Source: Paulinella micropora (lineage: Eukaryota; Cercozoa; Imbricatea; Euglyphida). Taken from it: 40,305 bases of DNA. Below are positions 9,261 through 19,691 of this stretch, piece after piece. The position numbers and the translations under genes are program-made. The notes under the pieces were generated by a model, which was given only the letters and a program-made list of their open reading frames with translations, ran no database searches and was not told the DNA's origin. The first letter of the stretch is position 1. Every line of letters starts with the position of its first letter. The DNA lies in the NCBI GenBank assembly GCA_009731375.1, contig BJOX01000134.1, forward strand, positions 566,365 through 606,669. The letters are read 5' to 3'.

Positions 9261-11654
9261 TCACAACGGCTGCCTCTTACATTTCCCAGATGGAACGAAA
9301 TGATTGACTGTGTGCCACGGAAAACATTCTCCAGTTCGGCAAAAAAAATAGCGACAATCGCTGCAATAAGCACTGGTACGCTTGCGGATTCCATTACTAG
9401 CACACACCGCACAACAAACCGAGTTCTGCTTACCCGCGCCGCGCTTACCATCACTCGCCTCGTTTGTAAGACTTACCAAATGGCCAGGGCATATCACACG
9501 CTTGCCCCTCGCTGCGCTCCTAGAACCTCCAAAAAGCCCCGCATAAGACACCAAACCCTCAATAAGTTCCTTGAGCATGTCTTTGCGTGTTTTTTCTTCA
9601 TGAAACTGTTTGTAGATGATAGTTGTGTTTGTAACCGCAACATCTAACAAACCCGCAAATAACTTGAACCAAGGCTTGTTGAATCTTACCGCCTTCTCAA
9701 CTCCGTAACGAAGTCGTAACTGATCGCCTGTATCAACGCCGCCCATGTGCTGAGTGTATGTCTTGCAAATTTCAAAACAATTCACTGGAACCGTAGCTCC
9801 ACCCCCCCCATGCAGCCTCCTTTCGACGTGGCTCATGGTACCCCCCAACACAGTTGACAAAAAATAAACCACCTGGGTGTCTTTCCAAGCAACAGCATGC
9901 ATAGTGACTCCGTTATGACTCCAAGTGGCCATTGCGGACGTGCCCCGGTCACTATTCTTCTTGACTTCGTCCAGTAGCTCCTTTGCCGCCCTCAGCCTGG
10001 GTTTGACAACAGTGCCAATGCAGTTGATGCCCCTCTTTAGGACACAGTCAAAAAACAACTGCAGCCCTGTGTAAAACCTATCTAAAGCGATGATCCTGCC
10101 GCTTTGGTCGATGCCGGCTAGGTCTAAAAGCTTCATAACAACTGCATACGTCATTCCGTGCCCAGAATCGTCCTGCACCGTTCCCTCACCCTCATAACAA
10201 AGCAGCGTATAAAAATAGCCTGTTACTGAACAGCACAGAGCAAACAGTTTGAATCCCCATTTGATGGGTTTTTTCGGTAAGTATTGCCTGAGGTAGGTAC
10301 GCCCTTTAAAAGGGATCATTCCCTCGTCGATTGACACCCACTGACCCAATTCCCACAGCCTAGGAAAATTTTCTTGTATAATCTCAATAAAGACTCGAAC
10401 ATTGAAAAGTTTGTCATACTGAGGGGAGTCACGAGGAGCTGCCAGACGGGGGTCAGTGAGATGAAAATAACGTTTGATATTCTGATACCTCACGTACCCC
10501 ATGATGCTTGCAAGGTCTGGCCACTGCCAGAAGTCTGACACAGCGCCAATCCAATAATCTGTTTCAGCAGGCAACCCCATCACCCCCATCATTATAAGGA
10601 TCGCCAAAAATGAAAGTATGTCAGATAGTGTCACGGGTACCCAAGGCCGCTGACGCTCTGAGGGGTTGAGATTACGTTTCCAGGTTGCATACTTGTTGGT
10701 GTTTCTTGTGACATTCTGCCAGAATTGCGTGGGTAAGAACATAAAGAAAATATCCACCATACTGAGGAGGTCGGGGGAACGCACAGAAAGTGATGCCCTG
10801 GACTGCCCTTCGAATGCCGGCAGCACACGAGGAGGTGCAACACCCACCTTCCATTCTTTGACATCTTTGAACTCACTGGCAGGTAGGCTATCGCCTTCGT
10901 CAATCTCTAGTGCCGGATCCTCCTCCTCGTCTTCACCAGACCCCTCATCTTCTTCGACATCATCGTCACTGACAAGTGAGTCGCTGGGATGAGGGGCTCG
11001 TTTGTTGTCCATATCTCCTTCTTTTTGATCCTCTTCATCGATTGAACTACCCGACTCATCCCCCGACTCTGGCGGTCTGTTGGAAAACAGTACAGTAAGG
11101 AATACTGACAGCCAACGCCGATGCATGTATGGAAGTACAGAAATCTACTATACTTCCAGCATCGTCCTTGGCCGACAACAAAACAGAAGCAAATTGCACA
11201 AAATAGCTGAAACCAGGTAGGGATAGGTACACATAGTCATCGTCATCAGGGTCGCTGGGTATCAAGCCGTCCTCACTGCAAACACGCAGAGAAACCATTC
11301 GACATCACAAGAAAAATTCGAGGTTCAAGAAAAACAAGTCTACCCAGCATTTATTGCATTTTTGGCATCTCCGTCGATTTCCTGGCCTTGCCCAAGTATG
11401 CCGTTATCGGCAGAGCCACTCCCTTCAATTCTGTATTTGATAATCTCCGAAGCAATCATCATGGAATCGTCTTCATCCTCCGCATCCCACTTCATCCAAA
11501 ACTTGTCTTTTGTACGACCATACTGTCGAGAAACAGTACCCTCAATCTCCCTCGTCTTCCAGTCATCAGGCCATTTTTGTTTGGCATAAGCCTCACCAAA
11601 TTCCCTGACCGGAAGACGCACACGGACTGTGAGAAGCTCTTGGTGCGCAGACAT
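9261..11654 (-). CDS. piggyBac transposase, three exons
   Basis: Inferred gene: exon 1 11344-11654, intron 11276-11343 (GTAGAC...TTTGCAG), exon 2 11231-11275, intron 11077-11230 (GTACCT...CCAACAG), exon 3 9261-11076. All junctions keep phase and give about 723 residues. Exon 3 carries a Glu/Asp-rich region, then the DDE_Tnp_1_7 core. The catalytic aspartates are in SIDEGM, ALDRFYTG and GGVDTGD, near residues 369, 451 and 567 of the spliced protein. A C-terminal Cys/His-rich zinc-ribbon-like domain (CxxC, CxxC, CFPWH) normally binds the terminal repeats. Exon 1 begins MSAHQELL and has a compact aromatic/charged stretch (KFWMKWDAEDEDD) unusual for the family. Exon 3 alone has an in-frame ATG at 11126, a fallback start that would retain intron sequence. 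Catalyses cut-and-paste excision and TTAA integration in the nucleus. Confidence 0.9.
11077..11230 (-). other. Inferred intron 2 of the transposase gene
   Basis: 154 bp with GT at its start (complement of 11229-11230) and CAACAG at its end. Removing it joins ...DDDY-V to PPESGDES in frame. A competing donor four codons later (CCTG|GTTTCAG) gives the wrong phase. Confidence 0.7.
11276..11343 (-). other. Inferred intron 1 of the transposase gene
   Basis: 68 bp, GTAGAC donor and TTTGCAG acceptor. Removing it keeps the frame between AINAG and EDGLIPSD. The frame is closed across it otherwise. Confidence 0.75.
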
Positions 11655-11878
11655 GATGTTGAAAAAAAAAAAAAGGTCCCCGCCACGTAAAAAAAGGCAA
11701 CGAAAATTCGTGAAAAAAAGTGGTTGGTGCCTGGTTTCAGTTTCATATTTAAGTCACTTCTAGAAAAGCTATGACATTCTGGTTTTCACAGATAGCTTCC
11801 CCAACACGTAAATATTAAATTTGCAGCGTAGTACAACTTGTTTCGATTGGTATTTATGTTTTTATTCAACTCAAAAAT

Positions 11879-11936
11879 TCAAACCACTTTTGGGGATTGA
11901 AGCCACTTTTGGGGATTGAAACCGGTTAAGGGGTTA
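11879..11936. repeat. piggyBac right subterminal repeats, TIR and TTAA
   Basis: Two direct copies of CCACTTTTGGGGATTGAA lie immediately inside the right TIR AAACCGGTTAAGGGG, followed by TTAA. Confidence 0.88.
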
Positions 11937-12277
11937 ATTAAAAGATCAATTTACTTCCCTCAGTTGACTGTCAGCTTTTTAGAAAATTTTAACTGTTGCT
12001 TTTTTTCCCCCATATCGGTAGTACACTTTATTCGTATGTAATTAGTTAGCATGTAAATAAACGCAGTGAAATCGGGGCTCAAATCTGCGTTTAAACTAAA
12101 ATAGATTTTTTTATACTGTTTTTTAAATTTACTACGTGACTAAAACAGATATTGAACTAGTTCCCACACAAAAAATATCAATGTTATGCTATGGATTTAT
12201 TACACACGACATATTTAAAGAGAATACGTTCTGAGAGTCTGTTTCAGTAAGGTTTTTTTAAAAAAGCACTATGACAC
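11937..12277. other. AT-rich spacer between piggyBac and gypsy element
   Basis: About 340 bp of AT-rich sequence. No gene, repeat or RNA was recognised. It is probably the host or older-repeat DNA into which the two elements inserted. Confidence 0.5.
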
Positions 12278-12642
12278 TGTCACCGGAACAGCTACTCTGA
12301 CACTTAGTCGTCACTCAACAGTAGAGGTGCAGACCAAGCATAAGAGTCAAGTAACGACAAGCCGGACGACACTTAATGCCACCATGTATTGTGCGGGCCG
12401 GCCGACAATCCCTTTTCCCCCTTGGGGGAAGCCGCCGTAAGCGGTCGACCCCCACGCCGCCACCGAAGACTGACTCCTCATTCGAATGCGCCCTCGACCG
12501 ACCGACACATAACATAAGGCATTCCGGCTGTCGAATAAATAAAACTGAGAATTGGTCCACGTCCAGTGCGAGTCTCACCCGTGAGAACTCGTGCCCCCGA
12601 GCTCCACCTCTATCCTTCCTCTGGCATCGAACATAAATGCCA
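12278..12642 (-). repeat. Gypsy 3' LTR
   Basis: The left edge at 12278 (TGTCACCGGAACAGC) is well supported: 131 bp from here match the fragment at 21992-22122. The right edge is not fixed because the other LTR is truncated. I place it near 12642, next to a purine-rich tract on the minus strand (complement of 12649-12662), a possible polypurine tract. The flanking GACAC at the left could be half of a target duplication. Confidence 0.7.
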
Positions 12643-12669
12643 TCGCTTGATCCTCCCTTCCATCGAGAA

Positions 12670-13145
12670 TTAAAAAGTAGCTGATGATCCGTAAGCAACA
12701 TGAGACTCCGTTGTATTTTTCATACTGTCACGTTTGGCTCGCTTTCGCGGTCTTCCACGACCCTTGTGCTCTTCCGCCACAGGCGGTGCCTGCCTTGGTC
12801 TTCTCTTCTTCGCCGCAATTTCCTTATCACACTTCGGTGCACTATCAACAAAAATGATATGCCCGCACTCTGGACTTCGTCCCATATGCGAAGCGGAATC
12901 CTCCGTTCCTCCGTTAGATCAAACGGCATATCCAGAACCACTCGCGGCATCAGTTGTACCGTCCAAATTGTAAAATCCTCGTTGTCCTTCTCAATGGACG
13001 CATCCCACTGTTCCAAGCCTTCCCCGTCTCGGAACACTGGTGCAAAGATTCTATCCCGCGTGAGCTCAACCTCACTTATGCTTCTCCAACTGCATTGTCG
13101 GTGCCAACCGCAACGCAGCTCGTATCCGTGTTTTGGGCTGTACAT
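12670..13145 (-). pseudogene. Gypsy pol C-terminal tail with AT-hook
   Basis: Two overlapping minus-strand frames (12720-13145 and 12670-12885) continue the pol polyprotein past the integrase. The first has an acidic, aromatic stretch; the second ends with KGRGRPRKRAK at about 12733-12765, an AT-hook-like motif that could tether the complex to AT-rich DNA. The change of frame near 12850 and the break near 13072 mean the tail is no longer continuous with the rest of pol. Confidence 0.6.
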
Positions 13146-13746
13146 ATGTAACTTGCATGATTAAAAAGAAATGATCGAAATCCTTGTCCATGACCGTATC
13201 CTCATGCGGTCGACATAGATAGAACTTATCCACCTGCCATTCGATCTTAGCCACATCCTCGCCGGCTATCCACTGCTTTTTCCATACCGTACCCTTACGG
13301 CCCTGTACCGCGTCTGTCGGCCTAAGGATAACATCCTTTTTATCCTTGGCATCCGATGATGCACTGTCATCGGCACTCGCATTCTTCGCTTCCTCTTTGC
13401 TTTCCTCTTGCTGCTCCCGCAGTGCCTCCTCACGCTCCTTACGCGTAAGCAACGATGGCGGCTGTCTGAACGCCGGTGCAATGCGTCTCAACGCTTGCTC
13501 CTCGTTCTCGTCCTCTAGCAAATAAGGACTAAACTTAGCCAAACGCCGCACATGCACAATCTGTTCCCTTCCTCGTGCTCCTGTAGGCGCAATTTTGTAA
13601 TTATTATACGCACCCGTCTGCCGTACAATCTTAAATGGCCCATGCCACTTATTATAGAACTTGACCGATATCCCCTTCGGTACAGTCGAAACATACAACA
13701 AGACCGTATCGCCTTCCTTGTACTCTACATGAGAGTACTTGCCCAA
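13072..13746 (-). pseudogene. Gypsy integrase C-terminal domain
   Basis: About 224 residues. The start (KYSHVEYKEGDTVLLY) and KWHGPFKIV match the SH3-like integrase C-terminal domain with the GPY/F module found in Ty3/gypsy and gammaretroviral integrases. A charged linker rich in Glu/Lys/Ala follows. The frame upstream carries a TAG at about 13759, and the catalytic core that should precede it is inverted. Confidence 0.8.
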
Positions 13747-13787
13747 CTCCTGTTCTCGCTGAATCTACCTCAGCGTCTCCCGACCCG

Positions 13788-14240
13788 GCGGCTTTGATTG
13801 ATCAAGTGTTTGGCAGTATAGGGATTCCGAGAAGGATCATCTCGGATAGAGGTACAAGTTTTGCGAATGAGGTTTCGCAAAGGATTGCCAATTTCTTTGG
13901 GTTTGATTGGCGATATGTAACTGCTTTTAACCCAATGGCCAACGGGAAAATTGAGCGGGTGCATAGGACGCTGAAGGCAGCGTTGAAGACCTATTGCAAA
14001 AATAGTCAGCTCAATTGGGTATACGTTGTGCCTATGTTCACGTTCGCTGTTAACAATTTGGCTTCAGCGTCATTAGGAGGACATGCACGGGGTGTGAGTC
14101 CACATCAGGTGATATACGGGAAAGCGTTGAACACACCAACGGAGCTGTTGTTTCCACCCGACAAGTGGGAACCATGCGAGCTGTTAGGAGTTCGATTACG
14201 CGCTATTGCCGAAGCTCGTAGTTCGATTGAGAAGCTGTAA
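13788..14240 (+). pseudogene. Inverted integrase catalytic-core segment
   Basis: This ~450-bp block is coding on the plus strand whereas the rest of pol is on the minus strand. It carries the second integrase aspartate (IISDRGTSF) and the glutamate (NGKIERVHRTLK) with 35 residues between them, as in DD35E integrases, and then the typical downstream helix (SPHQVIYG). The preceding part of the core (HIDHVGPF) ends at ~14240 on the minus strand and the following part restarts at ~13780, so the block has been flipped in place. This destroys integrase. Confidence 0.85.
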
Positions 14241-15320
14241 CCTCCGCGGTCACATCCGTAACAGGAACAGTGACAACGTAATTAGATGTCCGATCAATCA
14301 CCGTGAGCAAATATTTGAATTTTTCTGCTCCCGCCTCCGGGAAAGGACCAACATGATCGATATGCAAAGTATCGAAGATGTCCAAGGTGATATCAAACTC
14401 ACCCTTGAGTCCATGTTCGGGTTATATGGAAGATTTGCCATCTGACAATGAGGGCAACCCTTCACAAATTCCTTAACCCTTTCCCGCAGGTTATCCCACC
14501 AAAACCTTCTGCGTAAAAACCATGTCATCCTTTCCACCCCTGGATGACTCTGCATAGGGCAATGATGTGCCGCTATCAATGGCGATGTTCGGAGTTCTTG
14601 CGGAACCCATAACAACCAACGATCCTCATTAGCATAAATTCCATCCTTGCCCATGTACCAAAGGAGCCCATCCTTCAGCACCAAGCATCGTTTAAGCTTC
14701 CGTATCTCATTATCCTCCGGTCTAGCTTGAGGATTTGCAAGATATTCCCGTAATTCCTTATATTCCGCATTTTCCTTTGTGAAAGTTCGAAAAGTCTCCA
14801 CCGACGCCAGTCTGACAGCCGTGTCAGTTTCCAACTGGAATCGAACCTTGTCCGGATGTGTTTCCGGTAATTGAAAGAGATGTTCGTCCTTCACTCTTTC
14901 CTCATCCTCCAAACTGAGACACATTGAGCCCTTCGGCAATAAGGTCTCATTAAGGATAGCATGCCGTGCATCCTTAACTTCCTCCTCCTCATTCCTATCG
15001 GCGGCTCTGGCTTCCGCCCATATGATATCATCACAAGCCTCCCTGGCTATTTGTGAGTAACAACACTTACATTTCTCCTGTGCCGCCCCCTCGACTGCTT
15101 CCACAGCAGCCACTTCCTCACTACGCGTATCGCGTTGATGATTGTTATGAGTGAACGGGTGATACCAAAGCCCCACTGGCAACTTAGTATCCTCCGCCCC
15201 TTGTTCCTCCCACTCATGGAGGTCCACACCATGTCCCATAATCGTCAACACCGCTCCCGGCGCAAAATTCGAACTGCGCCATTCGCACCTCCTGAACTGT
15301 GTTGCGACGCTGTAAGCCAT
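14203..15320 (-). pseudogene. Gypsy integrase N-terminal zinc domain and core start
   Basis: The frame 14298-15320 contains the H2C2 zinc-binding domain (AAHHCPMQSHPGVERM ... GCPHCQMAN) that precedes integrase cores. A frame change near 14350 leads into 14203-14385, which carries the first catalytic aspartate in LHIDHVGPF and the beta strand LTVIDRTSNYV. Upstream of the zinc domain is a long charged linker from the RNase H. Confidence 0.85.
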
Positions 15321-15438
15321 CTACAGCCTTCTCCTTCTGCCCACTTTTATCCTCATAGCGAGAGCAGAAATCAGGGACAACATTCCTCTTGCCCTTGATG
15401 TACTGGATGGTGAAGTCATACTCCGCAAATTCCAGTTA

Positions 15439-15840
15439 TCACCTTGCCAACCTACCCGTATGATCTCCTGACATGAGCCATTGTAGGTTGTGGTGATCCG
15501 TCCTCACCAAGATATTAGGTGTACCCCAAAGGTATTCCCGTAACCTTTGAAAAGCCCATACTATAGCAAACGCCTCACGCTGCCTAGTACAGTATTCCCT
15601 TTCAGCCGGTATCAGCTGTCGGCTGATAAACATCACGGGCCGCAGTTGCCCAATGGACCTGTCCATTTGCTGAAGCACTGCTCCCACAGCGTATGCTGAC
15701 GCATCCGTTCCGTGTCCAGCACAAACTGCTCCTTCCAATCAGGCAGCATAAGAACTCGTCCTCCTTGTCTTGGATCCTTAGAGATCTCATCCTTAAGTTC
15801 CATTATGACCTTATTGACCTCCTCTGGCCAAGGGCTATTT
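15439..15840 (-). pseudogene. Gypsy RNase H domain
   Basis: The frame 15439-15738 carries the Ty3/gypsy RNase H signature: TDASAYAVGAVL, REAFAIVWAFQRLREYL and VRTDHHNLQWL, giving the conserved Asp, Glu and Asp. The domain start lies upstream in another frame (to about 15840) after the RT frame stops. It degrades the RNA strand of the RNA-DNA hybrid in reverse transcription. Confidence 0.88.
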
Positions 15841-15848
15841 CCAACCCC

Positions 15849-16796
15849 CTACTTCAGAAACTTTCTTACCACCGCTGCCCGTTCCGCGAATCCCGGAATA
15901 AATTCCCCGTAATATTGAGCTAGCGAGATAAAGGAATGTAAATCTGTTCGTGTCTGTGGCATTGGCATGGATGCCACATAATTCCTTTTCTCCTGAGAAA
16001 TCGCACAGCGACCCTCGGAGATCTCATACCCCAAGTACTGTATCTTGCTGTGCGCAAAGTCACACTTCTTTGCATTAAGCCGTAATCCAAATGCACTGAT
16101 ACGTCTGAAGACGTCCATCACGTGCTCCACGTGTCTTTCCATGCTTTCTGAATAAAAGATATCATCTATATAATAGAACGCATAATCCTCCGTCGTTCCA
16201 AGACGGGCTACCGTCCCTTCGTCATCATACTCCTTCCCGAGCATTTTGGTCATGGCATCTTGGAATAGTCCCGGCGAGCATTTAAGCCCCATCGGCAACA
16301 CCTTCCACACATATGTGGTCATTCCGACCATGAATGCCGTAAGGTATCGACATGATTCATTAAGAGGGATCTGCCAAAAACCACTCTTAAGATCCAACGT
16401 CGTATACACCTTGGCGTGCTTAAGCCGATTGATCCCTTTCCTGAGATCCGGTACCGGCGTTTCAATCTGCTTCAGAATCTTATTGATCCTGTAGTTGATA
16501 CACATACGTAAGGACCCATCCGGGTTGGGCGCCATACGCACAGGTGAAGACACCTCCGATAGGCGCGCTTCAATAATGTCCTTTTCCAACAGTTCCTGAC
16601 TAATCTCCCGAGCCATCCGATCCTCATGATAGCTCATCCGTGACGGTCTCCTATGACCCACCACGTCCTCACCAGGCTTACGCCCGAAGTTAGCTTCATA
16701 ACCTCGAACAGATCCAGCCTCAAGAGGCCCGAACACCTCCATGTTATCCTCCAATATGCTCTTGAGGGCATCTCGCTCCCTCATCGTACCTCCCAA
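15849..16796 (-). pseudogene. Gypsy reverse transcriptase domain
   Basis: A 315-residue frame with all RT motifs: PNPDGSLRMCINYR, YTTLDLKSGFWQIPL (catalytic D135), LPMGLKCSP, and FYYIDDIFY (YIDD box, D211-D212), followed by NAKKCDF...YLGYEIS thumb-side motifs. The domain itself is intact, but stops or frame changes isolate it from both neighbours (gap of ~115 nt to the next upstream frame at 16914). Confidence 0.93.
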
Positions 16797-16913
16797 GTAC
16801 TATATTTTTCCGCGATAGCTTTCTCCGCCGCTATCTTTGCTTCTTCGGTCTCCTTCGGAGAAGCTTTGCGTGACTACTGTGCCACATCTTCCATTGGTAT
16901 CGGCCGCTCATCC

Positions 16914-19682
16914 TCATGGGTCATCGTCCCATGGTATCGTGTCTCCTCCTTGCTGTCCAAGCTGTGCCAAATGATCTATGATAATCGCGTACTGCATCGC
17001 ATGCGTACGATGATATATGCCTGTGATCCAAGAAAAGGCTTGCGTACGGACTTCAGCCATCTCACGCTGTGCCAGCTTAGCCCCGTAAGCTAACGCCTTC
17101 TCCTTCGATCCCAACCGCAAGGCTAATACCAACTTATGTCCTCGATGTGGTATTGGAATGGGATCATCAATGAGGTGATCTTCAATATCCTGCCACCACA
17201 TTTCCGTCCGAGTACCCACTGGGATAACTATAGTAAAATCTTCCGCTGCCAACCGGGCTCTCAAGACATCCTTAATGGCCTTGAACCCTTTTGGAAAGAA
17301 TAGTTTATCATCCCAGTGACTCTTCAGGAATGCTTCCACAATAGGTTTAGGCTGTTTGACCGGCAGCTTATGTTGGGTTACATTCCATACCACATGTGAC
17401 ATTGTGGTAGAATGCACGTCGATGTAAACGTGCTGATCACCAGCATCGATATCTTCCATGCCTGCAATCTTACCCCGCAACAATCCCTCCCTTGCTGCAT
17501 AGAGGTGTTCCAATCTCGCCTCTATCGCGGTCAATACCGCTTCATCCTCTGCGGAATCCCTACACATCACATTAGCGATCCTTATATCGCTTGGGTTCGT
17601 ATAGGGCCAGCCAGAGGTTGTGGCAATGACATATTCCGTCTCTCGACTCGTGTCGTCAGAACTGTCATCGACCACCCTCAAATCCTCAGAGTCCCACGAC
17701 TCTATCGTGCATACAGGGAAGAACGAGGCTGTGACAGGCTCTTGAATGTGGGGAGTGACCGTGGACTCCATGCAATCCACAGACACCACCTTTGTCCTCG
17801 CCCAGTCGGCGCGCACGACTGACGTGACACTCATATTCCCAATGTGTGCTCCAGCACACCGGCTTCCTCGCCGTAAAGGTTCATACGGTACTACCTCGTA
17901 CCGTGGAGCCACCTCGGATCCACCGTACTGCACCACGTTCAGATCCGTAATACTATAGATCCGAGCATGCATCCGCCTCAGGCTCCTCAGCCCTAACAGG
18001 AGACCACCAGCAAAGGCTGGGACGACCCAAAACCTATGGGAGAAAGACTGTCCGTCTTTCAAAAGGAAGGTAAGCATGACTGATCCGGATATCAGCGTCA
18101 TACCACCCACTCCCTTTACCCGTCCACGACACGGCCTAAACCCGTGTCTGAACCATGGCTCTCCACCCCACAGTTCAATGAACTCTTTGCCAATTGCAAG
18201 CACATTCAGAGATGCCATTGTATCATTTCCTGCAATGCATTCCTCTTGTACATCTTCAATAAAAATTTTAGTGAAAAGCAAACGCAATTCAGCTTTCCCC
18301 GGGCCACACCCGTCCGCCGAAAGTGCTTCGTAACCACCAAAATATTTATCCTTAAGCGCGTTTTCCGCGACAACATTATCAAGGTCCGTATCTCTACTCA
18401 TCACTGGACTCAACGTGTCCCTGTGACTATCAAGGTCCTCAACCTTCGTATCCTGTCTATCCTGGCCCTCCGAGGCCAAACGTAATGTCGGTTCCTGAAC
18501 CCGCTGCGTCCTTGCGCGAGTCCTATCATCACATGACAAGTCATGAGCAACCTCGTCGCCTCCGTGGCCGACAGGCAACTCACCCGACTTATCATTTGTC
18601 CTGACCCCCGAGTCAGGCACTTGTTGCTGCTCCTGCGTTGGCTGCTCCAGAGCCCGCGTTTCCTGAGCCTTGCCCTGCACACCATCAGAGTGTCCAATGG
18701 CGTTATTCCAAACGCCATACCCTGCGCCTGGTGCGACTGCGACTGCATTCCCGGCGATCCTTGATTCCCACCCATACCTCCCGCAGATTGAAAAGATGGA
18801 GGCAGAATATATGGCGGTGGGACATACGAAGGCCCTTGCTGCTGTGGCGGTGGGGCATAGTACTGCTGTACCGCTTGCCCGTACCCCGCCAGCAACTGTT
18901 GCATCGGCAGCTGATGGGTGTAATAAACACCAGTGGCTCCCGCCGCCGACTGCATGCATTGAGGGAAAGCTTCCCGGGCCCCCCCCATAAGCATTTGCAC
19001 CAGCATAAGGGGTATTCCCCATACCAGTACCCTCCTGTTGATACCGATTTGAGCCCAGACGCTCCCTGGACCTTGATCGATCACGATCCCGATCTCGCGG
19101 CGGTGACCGTGCACGCTCCCTCGAGCCCCGCTGTCGATCGTAGCCTCCCCGATCCTTATCATAGCGAGATCGCCCTCCCGTTCCTTGATCGTTACGGCCA
19201 CCTTCGCTTGGACGACCCCGCGATCGCGAACGGCTACGCCGATCCATCGACCTCGCTCGCTCTCGACGCTCATCAGAGCTCGACGCTGGCCCCTTGTACA
19301 CCCAAGCGGGATCCTCCATGCTGGGACCCCATTTCAAGGGGTCATCCCTTCCAAACGAGACCGGTGCGTCCCCCTCATACAAATTGAGTGGGTTCCATAC
19401 ATTGTACTTCTCCCAATCACCCCTCATATAAGGTTTATCCCCAGGGTCGATCCATCCTTTTGAATCATACGCCTTCTTATCACGCTTAAGAAGGTTGCCG
19501 AGCTCTTCCCGGTACTTGCCCGTATCAAGCAGCTTTCGGAAAGGACCCACAGGCCAATCGTGGCGTATCCTTTCCAAAACCTCCTTCTGAACAGAGTTAT
19601 CCCAATGATCCGGATGCCACTTTTCATATGCAGCCTTGCACATAGCTCCCGTCTTGAGCCATAAAGCCGCAGCCCTCTTCAT
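16914..19682 (-). pseudogene. Gypsy gag-pol middle: RS-rich region and protease-like domain
   Basis: A 922-codon frame. Residues ~1-130: Trp-rich, Gag-like (MKRAAALWLKTG). Residues ~135-225: strongly RS/RD-rich (RRSRSRSRGR, RDRDRDRSRSRER), resembling SR splicing proteins and possibly acting as nucleic-acid binding in place of a zinc knuckle. From ~228 to ~330 the residues look shifted: the alternative frame there is Pro/Gln/Tyr-rich and more plausible. Near 18210-18224 is DTMAS followed by a retropepsin-like fold (KGVGG, RFWVVPAFAGGLLLG), so the usual DT/SGA box has Met in place of Gly. The remainder links to RT and has no recognised domain. The start is 3 codons after an in-frame TGA. Confidence 0.7.
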
Positions 19683-19691
19683 ACAAAGGGC

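Larger units (their letters stand above)
9066..11932 (-). mobile_element. piggyBac DNA transposon, apparently complete
   Basis: The ~2.87-kb element is bounded by TTAA at 9062-9065 and 11933-11936, the target duplication characteristic of piggyBac. The left end reads CCCTTAACCGGTTT; the right end, read inward, is CCCCTTAACCGGTTT, so the terminal inverted repeats match apart from one C. Inside lies a single spliced transposase gene on the minus strand with all catalytic aspartates. The flanks are AT-rich unique DNA. Ends, target site and gene all look undamaged, which suggests recent insertion. Confidence 0.93.

Noticed and set aside
9258-9647. Plus-strand ORF opposite the piggyBac 3' end
   Set aside because: Shadow of the transposase coding strand; no domain of its own.
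18638-19387. 249-residue plus-strand ORF opposite the RS-rich region
   Set aside because: Antisense shadow of the compositionally biased RS domain; Pro/Asp/His-rich by complement.
16914-19682. A host SR splicing factor gene
   Set aside because: The RS-rich stretch lacks an RRM, lies between gag and protease/RT of one element, and is repeated with it.
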